From Russula earlei (taxonomy: Eukaryota; Basidiomycota; Agaricomycetes; Russulales; Russulaceae), in the NCBI GenBank assembly GCA_025769875.1, contig JAGFNK010000051.1:1-64000 (forward strand): a stretch of DNA of 64,000 nucleotides. The letters are read 5' to 3'. The first letter of the stretch is position 1. Every line of letters starts with the position of its first letter. Position numbers and translations under genes: made by a program. The notes below the pieces were generated by a model. It worked only from the letters and a program-made list of their open reading frames with translations, made no database searches and was not told the origin of the DNA. Below are positions 44,014 through 56,500 of the stretch, one piece after another.

Positions 44014-44022
44014 GTACTTGTC
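44014..44022. repeat. MULE target site duplication, right copy
   Basis: GTACTTGTC, identical to 6338-6346. Confidence 0.75.
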
Positions 44023-44186
44023 TTTTAGCCATGGCCCTCGTGTGGGCCCAAGAATTGAAGCCTTTTTTTACTCCCACATTGTCCGTACCTGGCACTCTAT
44101 CACCAAATCCAAGATGTCTTCACGCTTGGTTGCTGTACAATTTTTTTTCAATTTCAAATCTCATCGCCGTATAGTGCTGGAGTATT

Positions 44187-44522
44187 CTAGTCATCCCGGG
44201 CAGGCCATGACGACATATCCTTCTCAGCCTTTTCGATCCTTTTTCGCTTATTGTACTCTGCTGCCGGGCCATCCGCCCTCATTGGCACTTGCCTCCTCTC
44301 TTTCAACAAGCGTGTAGTTGGTCCTTCGTGCCTCATCCCCCGCCGCAAGCTCGAGCTTCCTTGTCGTGACCCCCCGGGTACGGAGTTTTTGTTACTGAGT
44401 GGTAAAGTCAACTTCAGGGAGAAAGAGAACTGAAAAAGGTGGGCGTACGTTGAAGGAAGCTCGAACGATGGAGCGACGCCAAAGGCGAAGCAGAATATGG
44501 CAACCACAAAGCAGGTGCGCAT
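44187..44522 (-). CDS. Small secreted-type protein, one probable intron
   Basis: ATG at 44522 is followed by an N-terminal signal peptide (MRTCFVVAIFCFAFGVAPSF, likely cleavage just after Ser-Phe-Glu). An intron 44396-44449 (GTACGC...CTCAG, 54 nt, TTGAC branch site) is likely; since 54 is divisible by three both forms stay open (111 or 93 residues). The mature part is basic, rich in Arg, Lys, Gly and Ser, and ends with a charged helix (NKRKRIEKAEKDM). No Cys remain, so it is not a typical Cys-rich effector. I do not recognise the family. It lies only 165 bp from the MULE end. Confidence 0.6.
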   Translation of the reverse strand: MRTCFVVAIFCFAFGVAPSFELPSTYAHLFQFSFSLKLTLPLSNKNSVPGGSRQGSSSLRRGMRHEGPTTRLLKERRQVPMRADGPAAEYNKRKRIEKAEKDMSSWPARDD

Positions 44523-46280
44523 TGTGACTTATGAGTGGGATGGTGGATTTTTGTACTGGAACTTGTCAAAGTCGTCGGGTGAACGAGTGCGCGGAGTAGA
44601 AAATGTAGAAAGATTGTTGGTGACTGGACCTGCCAGTATGAAGGAAGGGAATGGGAGCTGCGGAGAATTGTAACCGCAGGCACCGACTTTATACTGTGGC
44701 AAACCCCCTCTCCTCTTTCTACAACGTCTAGATCAGGATTGGTGAGGCCATCATCTCAGAAAGTCGCACCATGATTATCTAGAGCTGATCCAACGTTGAT
44801 GCGTCCACCTCTCCAGAGAGGAGCGAGCGTGTGAAGGCCACTTGAAACCGTCTCAACGGTCTCATGAAGGTCGAGTGGTTTATATCAGCCACCGTAAACC
44901 TGTTCATTATGATGTAAGATCAACGCTGCAGGTGCAGTACCGCGTGTCGTTAGGACACTACGGGGAGCCCTCAACAATACCAGTTCCAAGTTCTCTTTAG
45001 AGAACGAGGATCTTAAGCCGTTTTTCCTCTGCACCCCACACCGTGGGAATTGGCCATAGGCCACGGAGTGCGTGGGAAATGTACCATCTCATTGCGGCCG
45101 TTGCCGACTTACTGAGGTATTTTGGCTTGCGCGTTCCCACACTGTGGTAGTACGGTGGTACTACCAGCTAGAGTCGGCTGTGTACTTGTATTTCTGATCG
45201 TGAAATTTGAGCCATAGAAGGCTGCCTGCATGGATTTGTGCCGAAATATGTGGCGCTCGCCTGTCAGTTCTACCTATGATGATCTCAAGAGTCACATACC
45301 GAGTCAGGTAAATTGCGCCCGGGCGCATTTCTTGCACTCGGATCATTGATACGCCCTTTTCGGCATGAAGTAAGCGAGGACACAGCCAGGTCGAAACCTG
45401 AGCATAGTAAAGGAGACGGATAGGCATTACAAGAACAAATCACCTCACCCGACCGCCCGTTGCAGTGTCATAATACCGAACTCCACATCCCATGTGTCGA
45501 CAATCATTGTGCGCCACCTCGGTGCCAGGCACTCCCGCGCACTCACGATGCGGGATCACCAAGATCCTGCGTGCGCTACGCAGCTCGCCAAAGTTGAGGA
45601 GAGCATCGGCCGCCGACTCAGGTGAGTGACGTGCCACGCGCTGAGATCCCAAGTGTTGATCGGCCTTTTAAAGATTCCACACTCGTCATATCCCCAGTAG
45701 CAACTGAGAAGGGAGATGCACTCCAGAAGACGGTCCCTGATATACTCACACCGCATGACGAACGGAAGACACGCTCCTGGACCGCGGGGGCAGGGTACGC
45801 GCTATTCAAGCACTGACAAGCCTGATGAAAGCCGGGATGGTGATCGACCGTTTGGGACGTAGCGGGGACTCGCAATTATTATTTTGTTCGGTACTGCCAC
45901 AGTTCTGTGCGAGTGGAAGGTTTAGGACTCGCAAACGTTCAGAATGTACTATAGAGGACGACTGGCACTACTGACAGTGACACCCAAGATCAGACATTCA
46001 GGTCTCGTTGCTGTCGGACGTACCTGGAGAAGTTGATCCCGACCGTGACCTGAGCGTATCGAGGGCCGAATGAAATGTGAGAAGTTACGAGATATTTCTT
46101 TTGCAATCCGGACTAATTCGTGGACGTATTGAGGATGAACAACTACCTTGGTTATCCCCAACGCTGTCAGTGCGGTGAAGAGCAGTGGGCGTGAGAATCC
46201 AAGCCACGTGTGATTCATCGGTCTCGAATCCTCGCCGTTATCCACGACGCCGACGTTGCTTCCGCTTCCCGTCGTCTGCC
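44523..46280. other. Stretch without supported gene
   Basis: Several short ORFs on both strands (for example 45161-45427 minus, 45949-46245 minus, 45622-45816 plus), none with a recognisable domain, signal peptide or consistent exon chain. Promoter of the 46281 gene should lie at the right end. Confidence 0.3.
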
Positions 46281-47662
46281 ATGGATTACGACCGCAAATC
46301 CGCAGTGTCGTCGTTCTACGGTGGTCGTAGGTCCTCCGCAGACGCTCTCAATAGAGACTATGCCCCCCCCACCACCAACATCCGACCAACGAGCCCGTCG
46401 TGATTCCTCCTCCTCGTTTTTCAATCCCACGGGGGCAGAAGCCCTTCCAAAGGGCGCAGCCGAACCTGCCCGTGTGCACAGTGCTGGATATAACCGAATG
46501 TCGTACTTCGACGCCGGGCGTGAAGAACCCGTCAAGGGCGGATACGATGAGGTGGAACGGCCCAATGAGGGTGGCTGGGACATATATGCGGACTTCAACA
46601 ACGCGGGTCCCCGTTACAGCCATGCATTTGGTCTCGGTCAGACCGAGCCAAGGTATGCTCAAGCTTTCGTCTTTTTTTGACCGTCGTTCATATCCGTGAT
46701 TGTGAAGCTATCAGCAACTCGCATCACCCCGCTCGGCCAAAATGGACGAAGGATCTGCGGGACCTGTCGAAATGGTGACAGTTCCTGCGCTGGGCGCCGA
46801 GTGGGGAAAAGACGAGCTAAAGGCCATGACCAAGCGTGGGCGGAGGGAGGAAAAGTCAGAAGATCGGTCGCGAAAGTGGAAGGCGTTCAATCGAGGACAG
46901 TATGGTCTTTGTGGTCGCAAATGGCTCACCCGCCGCACGCTGGTGTTCGTAATCTTTGCCCTCTGCGCCGCGTACGTCCTTTCTTCGCTTTGCGCACAGC
47001 GTCATGCGAGCCGCTGTCTCTCTTTCGCAGCATCGCGATCGTCCTTGCCTTTGTCATCCCACGCGTACCCAGCTTCGCCATCAATGGGTCGACTCCTCTT
47101 GTGCCTGCCACAGGCTGGTTTAACACGTCCATTCCGGCACAATTTAGTCGCTTCCCGGCCAACTTTTCATTCCCGGCATTAATATCGCTCCAGGTCGACA
47201 CCAGTGGGAACTTCTTGCCGCTCGTTTTCAAGCACCTGGATGCGCAGGTGTACGACCTTGACTCGTTCCGCCTTGTTGGAACGGGTCATTTGAACCACAC
47301 CAAGCTGCCGGCAAAGCAGTTCACAGACATACAAATGCCGCTCAACTTCACGTATCTGGCGACTAACGACAGCGATCTGACGTGTCAATCGATTTCTCCT
47401 TTTTTCATTTTACTATGGCTGACCCCTCCCATAGGGATTAATTGGTACAATGCTTGCAAAAATAAGATCCAATACAATGGTGGTGTCCGGCCAGGTTCGT
47501 TCTCTTCGAAGCTCTCTCCATGAAACAACTTATCCTCCGTCAGGACTTCGGTTCCGCCTCAATATTGACATGGACATTGCTGGCCTCCCCACTATGCATT
47601 CTACGGCAACGACTATTACCAATGCGCCGTGTCCCATCGAACTCCCCAATAACGCCGGCTGA
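46281..47662 (+). CDS. Single-pass membrane protein with LEA2-like ectodomain, five exons
   Basis: Exons 46281-46652, 46708-46971, 47031-47383, 47435-47494 and 47544-47662, with introns of 55, 59, 51 and 49 nt, all GT...AG. Their phases join cleanly into a 388-residue protein if one C is removed from the eight-C run at 46363-46370. The N-terminal 190 residues are polar and cytosolic-looking (FYGGRRSSADAL, YNRMSYFDAGREEP, YADFNNAGPRYSHAFGLG). One membrane segment spans the exon 2/3 junction (TLVFVIFALCAA then IAIVLAFVIP). The outer part (VPSFAINGSTPLVPATG, LDAQVYDLDSFRLVGTG, LPAKQFTDIQMPLNF, NWYNACKNK, ITNAPCPIELP) recalls LEA14/NDR1-type folds. I recognise the layout from conserved basidiomycete hypothetical proteins but no function. 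The C-run shift may be a sequencing error. Confidence 0.8.
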
Positions 47663-49340
47663 TTTCCCAGAATCAGTATCATAAAATAACTCGTCATCTC
47701 TTCCCCATCGTGTGACGCATCACCGTTAATATCTCTTGGATCCACCTACGTCACCATTCCTATGCTACATCGTGCTGCATGGACTCAGATTTGGACATAA
47801 CATTTCCCGGACTGTATGATCGTTTTATTGCATAAATTTTCCGTCTTTTTCGCATTTCTTTGCTATTTGAGAATTTTGTCACAAAGGTCGCATGACTGCA
47901 TTGCCATTCCATTATCTGGAAGACGGCGATTAGGCACCAAAGTTTGCTCAAACATATATCAGACAGATAACTAGCTCCTAATGATCGGTCTGGTGAGTTG
48001 ATGGTAAGACACGCCTCACTTCACCAATAACAAGTCACGAAGGTGAGCCACAACCTTACCTTGCGTGGATCATAATATTATCGTACGTTCGGACCGACTG
48101 GATTTTGGGTTACCATGTCCTTTGGGTTGCAAAACCGTGGAGAGTTGTAAAATATAGTTTTTAAGAGATCGCAAGGTCTTCTGAGCCGATCCTTCTTTAC
48201 TACAACTGACGAGATAGTGATAAGGATCTCACAAGAGAAAAGGAGGATGGGATGTTTTCGCCTTGCAATGTCATGATCGTTATGCAGTAATAGACAAATT
48301 CAGGGAAAAGTGGTCTCAGCTGGACCTGGTATTGCATCCATGATTCGAAATTCAGGTCATGACCTCTGATCAGAGTATTGAGTCAACAGTGCTCTATATG
48401 GCAGGGTCTATGTAGACTACATAACTTTTGGCAGGGGCTGCATAGGATCCATAACTGGATAGTTGTAAAGGTGCTACGAGCACTATACTAATAAGAGCTA
48501 TGTATTGCTACATAGCACTGGCACGACATTTTTTCCTGCCAGTGATGATCTTGCTCTCCCACATTTACAATCAATTATCCACCTGAGTCAAAACAATCTT
48601 CACTCAGTTTGTGTGGCTGGTATAAGTCTGGCCTTGTTCATGCCAGTGATATCGTTGCTGTATCTAAGCTCCCAGAACAGGATGTAGAGTGAACATAAGG
48701 TAAGGACCAGGCCTGAGTGAGCCGCGGGGGATCTGCCAGTGTAGCTTGATCGAAGTGCAGCATTGGGGTCGTTACATTAATAAAAAAAATCGTCAGGCCT
48801 CGGCCAGCGACAAATGATCGTGAGAATTGATGATCGTGGGTAAAGAAGCACTGCAAATCGTTGCACCGGAGGACCGCCTCGCCATACAGCAGTGTGTGGG
48901 AGGTTTGTTTGTTGTTCTTTATTTAGAAAAGCCAGTCGCTTACACTTTGAGCACAGGTTTCTCGGCTGCCGTGACAGTGCTGCGGAGCTGTGGCATTCAT
49001 GAGGAAGGTCTCAAGGAAACTGCTACTATCCTCATGATTGGGCGGCCAGTAAGGCACGATCCTTTTTGTTTGTTTGTCGAGAAAAGTTATGGAAATGCGT
49101 GGAGACTTGACCAGGAAGTCTTGAATCACATGCGAACGAGACGATATATAGCTAATTTGGGCACTACAGCACCCCTTGCAGTGCTGCAGTGCCATTCTCG
49201 ACACACCCGTCAGCAATGCGTACGTATCAGCAGCTCTAGTGCTAACAGCCATGTCCATAATGGTATTGAGCTCATTAGTTCGTGTTCCTGAGTACAAGTC
49301 GTAATACACAGCGGGCCCCGCAAGGCGCTGGATGCAATTA
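47663..49340. other. Stretch without supported gene
   Basis: 47663-48500 is AT-rich and stop-dense. 48827-49291 (plus) and 48923-49309 (minus) are overlapping ORFs of 128-154 codons. Neither shows a domain; neither is called. Confidence 0.3.
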
Positions 49341-51230
49341 AGAATTGAATATAATGTACTTTAGACGGTGGCGGCGCCTGCACAATGGGGACTCCCTTCG
49401 TTCAAGAGGGTGATCACATCCACGCCGTGCAGGATGAAGGAATGGGTCCAGGATGAAGTCGACGGCGCGTCAACGGCGTTGGATAGCGCCCGGTTCAAGA
49501 TTGATGAGGCGAATGTCGTTGTCCGTGAGCCGGAGCAGATGTCTGAGCAGCTTTTCACGCCAATCTAGGTAACGCACGACCGTGAACGGATAATCCCGCA
49601 TGCATGGCAGGAATGTATAAACATACCCATCCTGGCCATCTCAACGCTCTCCTGAAGCTGGAGCCACAGAACAGAGCAGTCCTTCGATTGTTGCCACGAG
49701 ACGATGATCATAACAGGGAGGATGAGTAGTACTGCAGCCGGGCAGCAGAAGGATGCGTATACATAGCACAGGAAGGCTCAACAAAGGCGTGCGCCGACTC
49801 ACATAAGACAACGAAGATCAGCAGCACGCGCCACTGGTCGCCGGTGAGGCCGCACAGCCCAGGTCTATCGCCAGACAACGGGCCCACAAGAGCCGGAGTC
49901 GTAGTGGGTGGGGACACGTCGCTGGGTAGTGCGGTTGGGGACATGACAGATTCAATGAGGGCCCGCGTTACTTCCAAATCGTTTAAAAAGCGTTATGCTG
50001 CTGCTGGAACACGACGGTCGAGGGAAGAGCTTATACCCAGCCACCTACAATGGGCGGATTTTCTGGCCGTTTCATGGTGCACTGCCTGCCAGCGTTCCAG
50101 GTACGTAAAATGGGGCTGCGGAGGCGAGAGTACAATTGTCGCGCTAGACTTGTGCACAGCCACGTACACAGCAATTAAGGAAAGGACCCGTTGATTGCAA
50201 GTGGAATGGAAAGGAACGAATGACGCATAGCGTTGATCAGAACAGATCATCAGCTTCCAGCTTTCGGTCCATCTCTCACCAAGCGGCACCGGGGGTTCCC
50301 ACCTCTCTCTCGGTCTTGCCATTCGCGGATCGTCGCAGGGGTGGCGTGTGTGGCGTTCCGTGGGCGGTAGTAGCGCTGACCCTCCTGGGCAACTTTTGTT
50401 CGGGTATAGGAACACGCGGCTATCGGCAACCGCAGAGGGAGTCCTTAGAGATCACGCAAGACGCGCTAGAGGGACAGGATGTGATTACAGAGCGAAGCTC
50501 GAGATATGATACAAAAGAGCAGAGATACACGCAAACGAGATGTTTGGTGCACACCGCGCAGAAAGGGGCTCATTACAATGCCAGGAAGCCTTGGAAGACC
50601 TCGATTGTGCGAGTTCAAAGCGGTGATGGAAATGTGACGTGCATGTCGTTAAAGGGATGAAGTCGGCGGTGGGTTCGATCAGGTTGACAGGCGAATGTCA
50701 TTGTCAGTGGGAAGGTGTTGATTTCTCCGCGCATCTCCTCATCACTTTGGATGTGATCGTTCGTCGATACGCCGCGTGCATGACAAAAAGAACATACCCG
50801 CCCGAGCGACCTCAGAACTCTGTTGGACTTAAAAACCATTGTCTCGAGCAATGGAACAAAGGAGTCGGCCAACTTGTACGACACAGCCACGGGGAACGCA
50901 ACAACGTCAAGCGCAAGTGCGGAGCGCAGGGAGACAGATGCATAATAAGAACGAGGAGGCCTGGATCGCTGTAAATGTATGTATGTGCATGCGCACGTGA
51001 ACCATACGATTAGTAGAACCCCGCACAGCTCGCCATGGCACGCGGACGACTTACCGTCGAACGGGGGGAAACGAAAAGTGGAGGTGGAGAATCAGGTATG
51101 ATATTAAAGTGGTGCGGACAGGGGAGGCGGTGCGATACCAGGTAGCGCGGGTAGTGGGTGTGAGGAGTTAATGAGGGCCCGATTCGGTATCTTTTCAAAG
51201 GCTTCGTATTCTTATCTGATCGCAACGTTT
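49341..51230 (-). other. Possible decayed or unrecognised minus-strand gene(s)
   Basis: Minus-strand blocks such as 49708-49977 (GLTGDQWRVLLIFVVLC followed by a GTGAGT-type donor) and a second hydrophobic block near 51000 suggest membrane-protein exons, perhaps two related copies, but I could not join them into a complete reading frame. No family is recognised. Confidence 0.25.
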
Positions 51231-51911
51231 ACGGGTGGGGCGCAGGCGAAGGCCAATCAAGCGCGGTGCAGCCGTGCTTTAATGTAGCCCCACCTGCGGG
51301 AAGGGCACCAATTGTCCATCAGCGTGCGTCCATGAGCAGATCGGTTCGGTCTCACTGGTTTAACTAGGCAACCGACAACAAGAGAGCGCGGCTAACTTGG
51401 CATTCCCTTGAAAATGGTATCCCTTAGCTCGATTACACGCGGAATGGGTTCACCTACACTTAAGCACTCATATACTATACTCAGGACGAAAATCAATCAG
51501 TGTATTGGTTGCTGAGATATTTCAAGAATACGAACTAGTGGCATGGATCCGAACTTGAACTGCACTGCCGTTAGAGGATAGTACGTAATGCGGCACAGCG
51601 GGAGGCAAGAGAGCAAGAGCATAATAAACGAATTCACCGCCTCGCAGCAAGGAGGGAGGATAAGTTTTGGACTAGATTGGAGTGAGTGGTGGGTAGGCGC
51701 AAAGCGTGGATCGGTGCAAACCATCAACTTCTAGTCCTAGCTCATTTCTCACCAGGGGCAACGGAGTTTCCCACCTTGGTCGGCTCGGTCTTTTCGGCTC
51801 AGCATTGCCATTTGAATGAAGGTGGTCGCGGGGTTTTTTGTGGGCGGCGGCAACGCTGACACTTCCAGTAACCCGTTCCCACCGTTTACGGAATGCTGCA
51901 CGATCAACATT
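51231..51911. other. Stretch without supported gene
   Basis: Nothing convincing on either strand; short ORF 51497-51727 minus has no domain. Confidence 0.3.
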
Positions 51912-52395
51912 TCAACCCAAACGGTTGGCTACCCACACGCCGTTTACCAAAGGATTTGATGGCTGAAGAGTGGCAAGAGTTACGGCATCACAACGGAGGA
52001 ACAGGACACAGTGGAGGGTATACATATACAGGTTGAGAGAGGCCCAATGTCCGATGCGTGCTACGAATAGTTGGGAAGAAAACCTTATGTGGTTTCAGAA
52101 GAGTCAAGTCGGACATTCCCGCACCTCTACTCACCTTCACTCAGGACGGACAGCAGGCCATTAAGCATGTTAAATACTTCCCGCCAACTCCACTTGCTGT
52201 TCATGAACCAAATAAAGCCTGCCAGGAAACCCAAAAGCCCTGAAGAGGTTTGACTTTCGGCATGAGACACCAGTGACTACACTTACCCAAATGCAATAAA
52301 ATTTCGCGGTCCTCATCAAAGACAAGGTCATTGATGGAGTGCAAGGCCTGGTGAACATCTGAACCCAGATGCTGAACCACTGTGGGGTTGGTCAT
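51912..52395 (-). CDS. Small membrane protein, three exons, unknown family
   Basis: Exons on minus: 52287-52395, 52135-52239, 51912-52060; introns 52240-52285 (46 nt) and 52061-52133 (73 nt) with GTAAGT and GTGAGT donors. The spliced frame is 363 nt, exactly 121 codons. The product opens MTNPTVVQHLGSDVHQALHS, has an acidic helix, then a hydrophobic segment GLLGFLAGFIWFM across the first junction and a second apolar part (LYMYTLHCVLFL). I do not recognise it. An upstream exon cannot be excluded. The gene model rests on splice signals and frame continuity. Confidence 0.55.
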
Positions 52396-52901
52396 GACAC
52401 AAAACGGAGGATATGCGCTCAGAGGAAAGGAGCCAATGGCAAAGTAGTGCTGCGGTAAGAGTTCACGTTAGCCGAGGCCACAGAAGTACCCTTCATATAT
52501 GGGTAACCGGTCACCCGTATTCTCGATAGGTTCGCACGGAAAAATGAAATGAGAAAGACATAGCCATCATTACTATGTCTTACCACAGTTCTGGTTATTA
52601 GAACGTATCATATAGAACAGCCATCTTACCCCTCTGAGCAAGCAATCCCAGGGAATGAGAAGGGTGGGAAGGGAAGGTCGATCCAGACGGGCTTATTCGT
52701 CGTAAACTTAAAAAAGTGAGCATGATACGCCAATGCAGGTCAGGGATCTGCCGTACAAGCGCTGTTGGGGCACAGACCATGAATTCTTGACGCAGGAGTT
52801 GAAATGAAATCAGATATCGGGGGAAATAACATATTGTGCGTAGAACAGAGGTATCATTTACGCACGGGTGAAAGACAATAGTTTTGATCTCGTGCCGATT
52901 A

Positions 52902-54031
52902 TCAGGGGGGTGGAGCCCTGACAATGTTTTCCCATAAGGCGAGACGCTTTGTAATGGCGTCGATGTTGCTCTGCGAGAATACCGGCGCCCTAGGACCGGT
53001 TGGGTACCGGGAGCGCCGCCAAACCAATTCGTCGGTCCAGATCACAAATTGCAATGAACGTTCCAAGTCAGAATGGTCCACATTGGTTGGCACAGTAGGC
53101 ACCGTTGTCCCCATCTCAGACGCCTATTTCGTGATCGAGTCGATCTAAAGGATAAAGCCTCCGAATATGTAACTTACATCTTGTACGTTATCCAGGGTCG
53201 AGTTTGAAGGGATCGCTACATGGGCAAGGTACCCACGGCTGTCACCCACTCCTTGTACTTCTAAAATTAGACAGATCGCCGAGAGCCGTATGGATACATG
53301 ATCTAAAGTTTACCTGGTAAAGGATCTGATTTGAATAGCGTCGATACCTGGAGTTTGAGCTGGAGAACTTGGCGCCGTAGTTGTGCGACTTCTTCTTGGG
53401 CATTGGAGAGGGTATCCTGTAGATGTTGCACCAAGGAAACTCTGGGAGCCTACATCGCTCAAAGGTCAGAGCTCGGAAAGGCGACAAGAGAGGAAAGACC
53501 AAACTGACCTCGGGAAAGGGGAAAGATTGGATCTGATGAACGTCATCGTCCTTGGAAGACTATGTTGACCTTCATGGTCATCTCACGAGAGGTAGGACTG
53601 AAACAAACCTTTCGAATTTGTTCGATTACACACTCCTCGGTCTCCTCGGTGGGCAAAGACTTGGGGAGAAGCATGCCTGACAAAGCTGTCGGTTCTTCCA
53701 CCATAATCTGAAACAGAGGCCATCAACGAGTTCTTCCATTCCCATGAAATGCCTACTCACCTGGGGTAGCTTTGCCTCTGAGTTGGGACTCACTATGAAG
53801 CGGTTCAGAAAACGGGATGTGATTGCCATCACGTTTTGCCCGTCTCTGTAGAAACAACGATCGGATTTTGGCATAGTCCAGCCTTCCTCTGGTATCTCTG
53901 AGCTCAATGGATGGAGTTCCCTCTGGAGCAATGTGAAAGTTGGAGTCGTCTCCAGCATCACTGGTTGCCAAAAGTTCAACAAGAGCGTCGAACTCGTCCA
54001 GGCTCAGTCTCGAGGTCCAAACGTCGGACAT
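52902..54031 (-). CDS. Six-exon coiled-coil protein, unknown family
   Basis: Exons on minus: 53761-54031, 53609-53707, 53508-53559, 53314-53449, 53178-53260, 52902-53123; introns 49-57 nt with GTGAGT, GTTTGT, GTCAGT, GTAAAC and GTAAGT donors and AG acceptors. If one base is removed from each of two C runs (53763-53766 and 53517-53521, coding-strand C), all phases fit and give 286 residues. Features: Asp/Leu-rich start (MSDVWTSRLSLDEFDALVEL), an acidic segment (EETEECVIEQI), a clear coiled coil (LSNAQEEVAQLRRQVLQLKL) and a C-terminal helical domain (VIWTDELVWRR, DAITKRLALWENIV). I do not recognise the family. The two shifts may be assembly errors or pseudogenisation. Confidence 0.65.
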
Positions 54032-56500
54032 TTAGTTGTTCACGGGAGTGCTGTAAATCAGATAGGTAACTCAGTCTCCACAAATCGAAATCGAGATGGC
54101 CTGCAACCGTTGTGAGACTGACTCGCATATGGGGGGGGCGAAAGTCAGAGTTCAAAAACACCGCACGTGATCGAGCATTCGCTGATTCGGTCCGCGCGCT
54201 CCGAATTTCTTCCCACGACTAATGCTCCATCTTGTGCCAGCAAATGTTCTCTTGCATGCATCTCTCTCTACTCCGATCAATACTTGTTGTCCCTTGCCAT
54301 TTCCATTGCATGGCGCGCTTGCGGTATCTGGCATCTCCAATGAACAGGTTCAAGTCCAAAGAGATTTTGATGCGGAATATGGCTTAGGGAACTCCTGAAG
54401 TGTGGTGCCGAGGATATGGCGTCCTTTACAGACAGGTCTCTGATGGAAGGCTGCCACTGAGGAGTATTCTGTAGTGTCAAAGGAACCACATGTTGAACCC
54501 CACAAGGAAGACTTAAGTCACTATTGAATGTAACACACGCCCCAGCCTTGTCTATCATGTCTCCGCCTTTTACTTCACACGCGTGTCGTTTCATCACCCT
54601 TCTCCCCCCTTTCTCAACTCTCTAGAGTGCGACTTTCTCTGGCCCTGAAAATGGGTTTACACGGCTCGTACACAGCCGGTTTTATTCTGCCTTGCGTCCT
54701 AAGGGTATGATGACCTTCGTTCTTTGTGCGATCAATCTATCAGGTAGCAATCTCTGTGTATACTCCACCGATGACGGGTCGTATGCAGTATCATTACGAA
54801 GTCCTCAACTTCCTCAAGTGCCCCCAGCGGGATCCAAAAGAGGACAGCTTTCGGATGCAACTTAGGCGCGGTGGGATTTATTGTTCACGAGACGGGAGAG
54901 GTATGAATGGTTGAAATAAGCTCTCATCATTCTGCTGATCATCTACCACAAAGTTGGCAACACCTCTGCGACAATCGACGATGGATTCACTCTGGACTTG
55001 TCCGAAAATAGCGAAGAACTAATCAAAGTCAACTGTCTCGTATAGGCGTCTTTGAATTGCGGAAACAATTGACCGAGGTGATGATAATATGGGCCTTAAT
55101 GCTGCCGAATGGCTGATCGAAGGACCGTGTGCAGGAATGGGTTCTCCACAGTGGGAGAAGGTAAGTAATCATGATAATCATGGTTGGAGGAAATGCCAAA
55201 CGACAGCCTAGATTCACCGAAGTTCCTCTATGTCGATTTTCTAAATCACTTGATTGTGCAGCGCGTGGTCGTTGTGCCAGCTGTCATCCGTTGCGCTCCG
55301 AATTTCCGGGAGATAGTGGTGGCATGGCACTGGCTTCAATTAATCCGTTTAGAGCAAACGCACAACCTCAAGCGCGTGCCGCGCCCCCCGACGATCGCAG
55401 AGAACCATGCATAATTTCCCTGGAGGACCCCTTTGACGTCGGAGAACCGAAACCTAATCAGAGATACGAAGGGTTTTGATAAGGGACTCGATTAGGGGCG
55501 CCACATGGTCCGACGGTGAACTTTGTGTGAGTGATACGTGATACCCTGGCGCCAACATTGCATTGAGTTGCGACGCTTCTTCAGGGTTTCGAGTCTAATT
55601 AAGAACGACTTATTATCAATCAATTGGGAATAACCCACGACCACCTAAAGGATCTCGGTTCGACTGGGATACCTATTGCGCCACTTAATCAGGATCGAGT
55701 GCAAGTATCCAGGCTAAGATAGGTGGACCCGAACAATCATCGACTGATGGTAGGCAAGGCCTTGAGATCCTTTTACAGTGCGGAACCAGTTTCCGCCAAA
55801 TGTGCAGATTCCGCTGAACAACTCTTGGACCACAACCACCAGGTGCGAATTTTCCACGGAAAAGCTGAGCAAGGATAGGCACTGAAGATGACAGTGACCC
55901 CTGCAATGCTAGAGCCACCCGTCTGAGCCTTCGTATAACAACGACCCCCTCTAGACCACCTAAAACCCTATGAACTCAGTTCCCTGCCCTAACAGGCGAA
56001 TAATCGATAAACCCCTGTATCCTGTGCCACCCGCTTGTGAACTACAAACCTTTCTTCTGTTAAGCCTTACCCCAGCTCCAACTGAACAACCAGAGCCTAT
56101 AATTCTCACAAGCACTCCATCGCTGCCAAGCACATGCTTACATCAACTGTCTCATCACACGTGTCCCCATCCCAGACAAACCTCTCATGCCACCACACCC
56201 CATGTGTGCGCCCACGGGGCCACATCCCTTTCGTCCATCGAGCTGAGTCCCCCCTTGTTCTCCCCACCTCAAACGACCACCGAAAATAATGCACCTTACC
56301 ACTGTCTTTGACAACATTGACGTCAACTTAGTCCTGCGATGGGAACAGTCCACCCTCGGAACACGAGGATTCGTATGAGGTGGCTCTGTGAATCAACACG
56401 CTCACCAACGACAAACAAGTGCGATATTAATTAAAAGAGATAGTTTTAATGGGTAGGTCACCATAACACTCTCTAACACCTTATTCCTCGTAGTCAAGTA
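54032..56500. other. Unresolved stretch with coding-like fragments
   Basis: Plus-strand pieces near 54650-54900 (VAISVYTPPMTGRMQYHYEVLNF, bounded by GT/AG signals), 54956-55160 and 55171-55479 (ISLEDPFDVGEPKP) look coding but carry stops and I could not chain them. 55970-56311 is a Pro/Thr/His-rich ORF of doubtful reality. No function assigned. Confidence 0.3.

Noticed and set aside
49844..50660. Plus-strand ORFs of 116-146 codons
   Set aside because: They overlap hydrophobic minus-strand blocks and show no recognisable features.
55640..55690. Possible tRNA because of GGTTCGACTGGGA
   Set aside because: No A box or acceptor stem pairing could be found around it.
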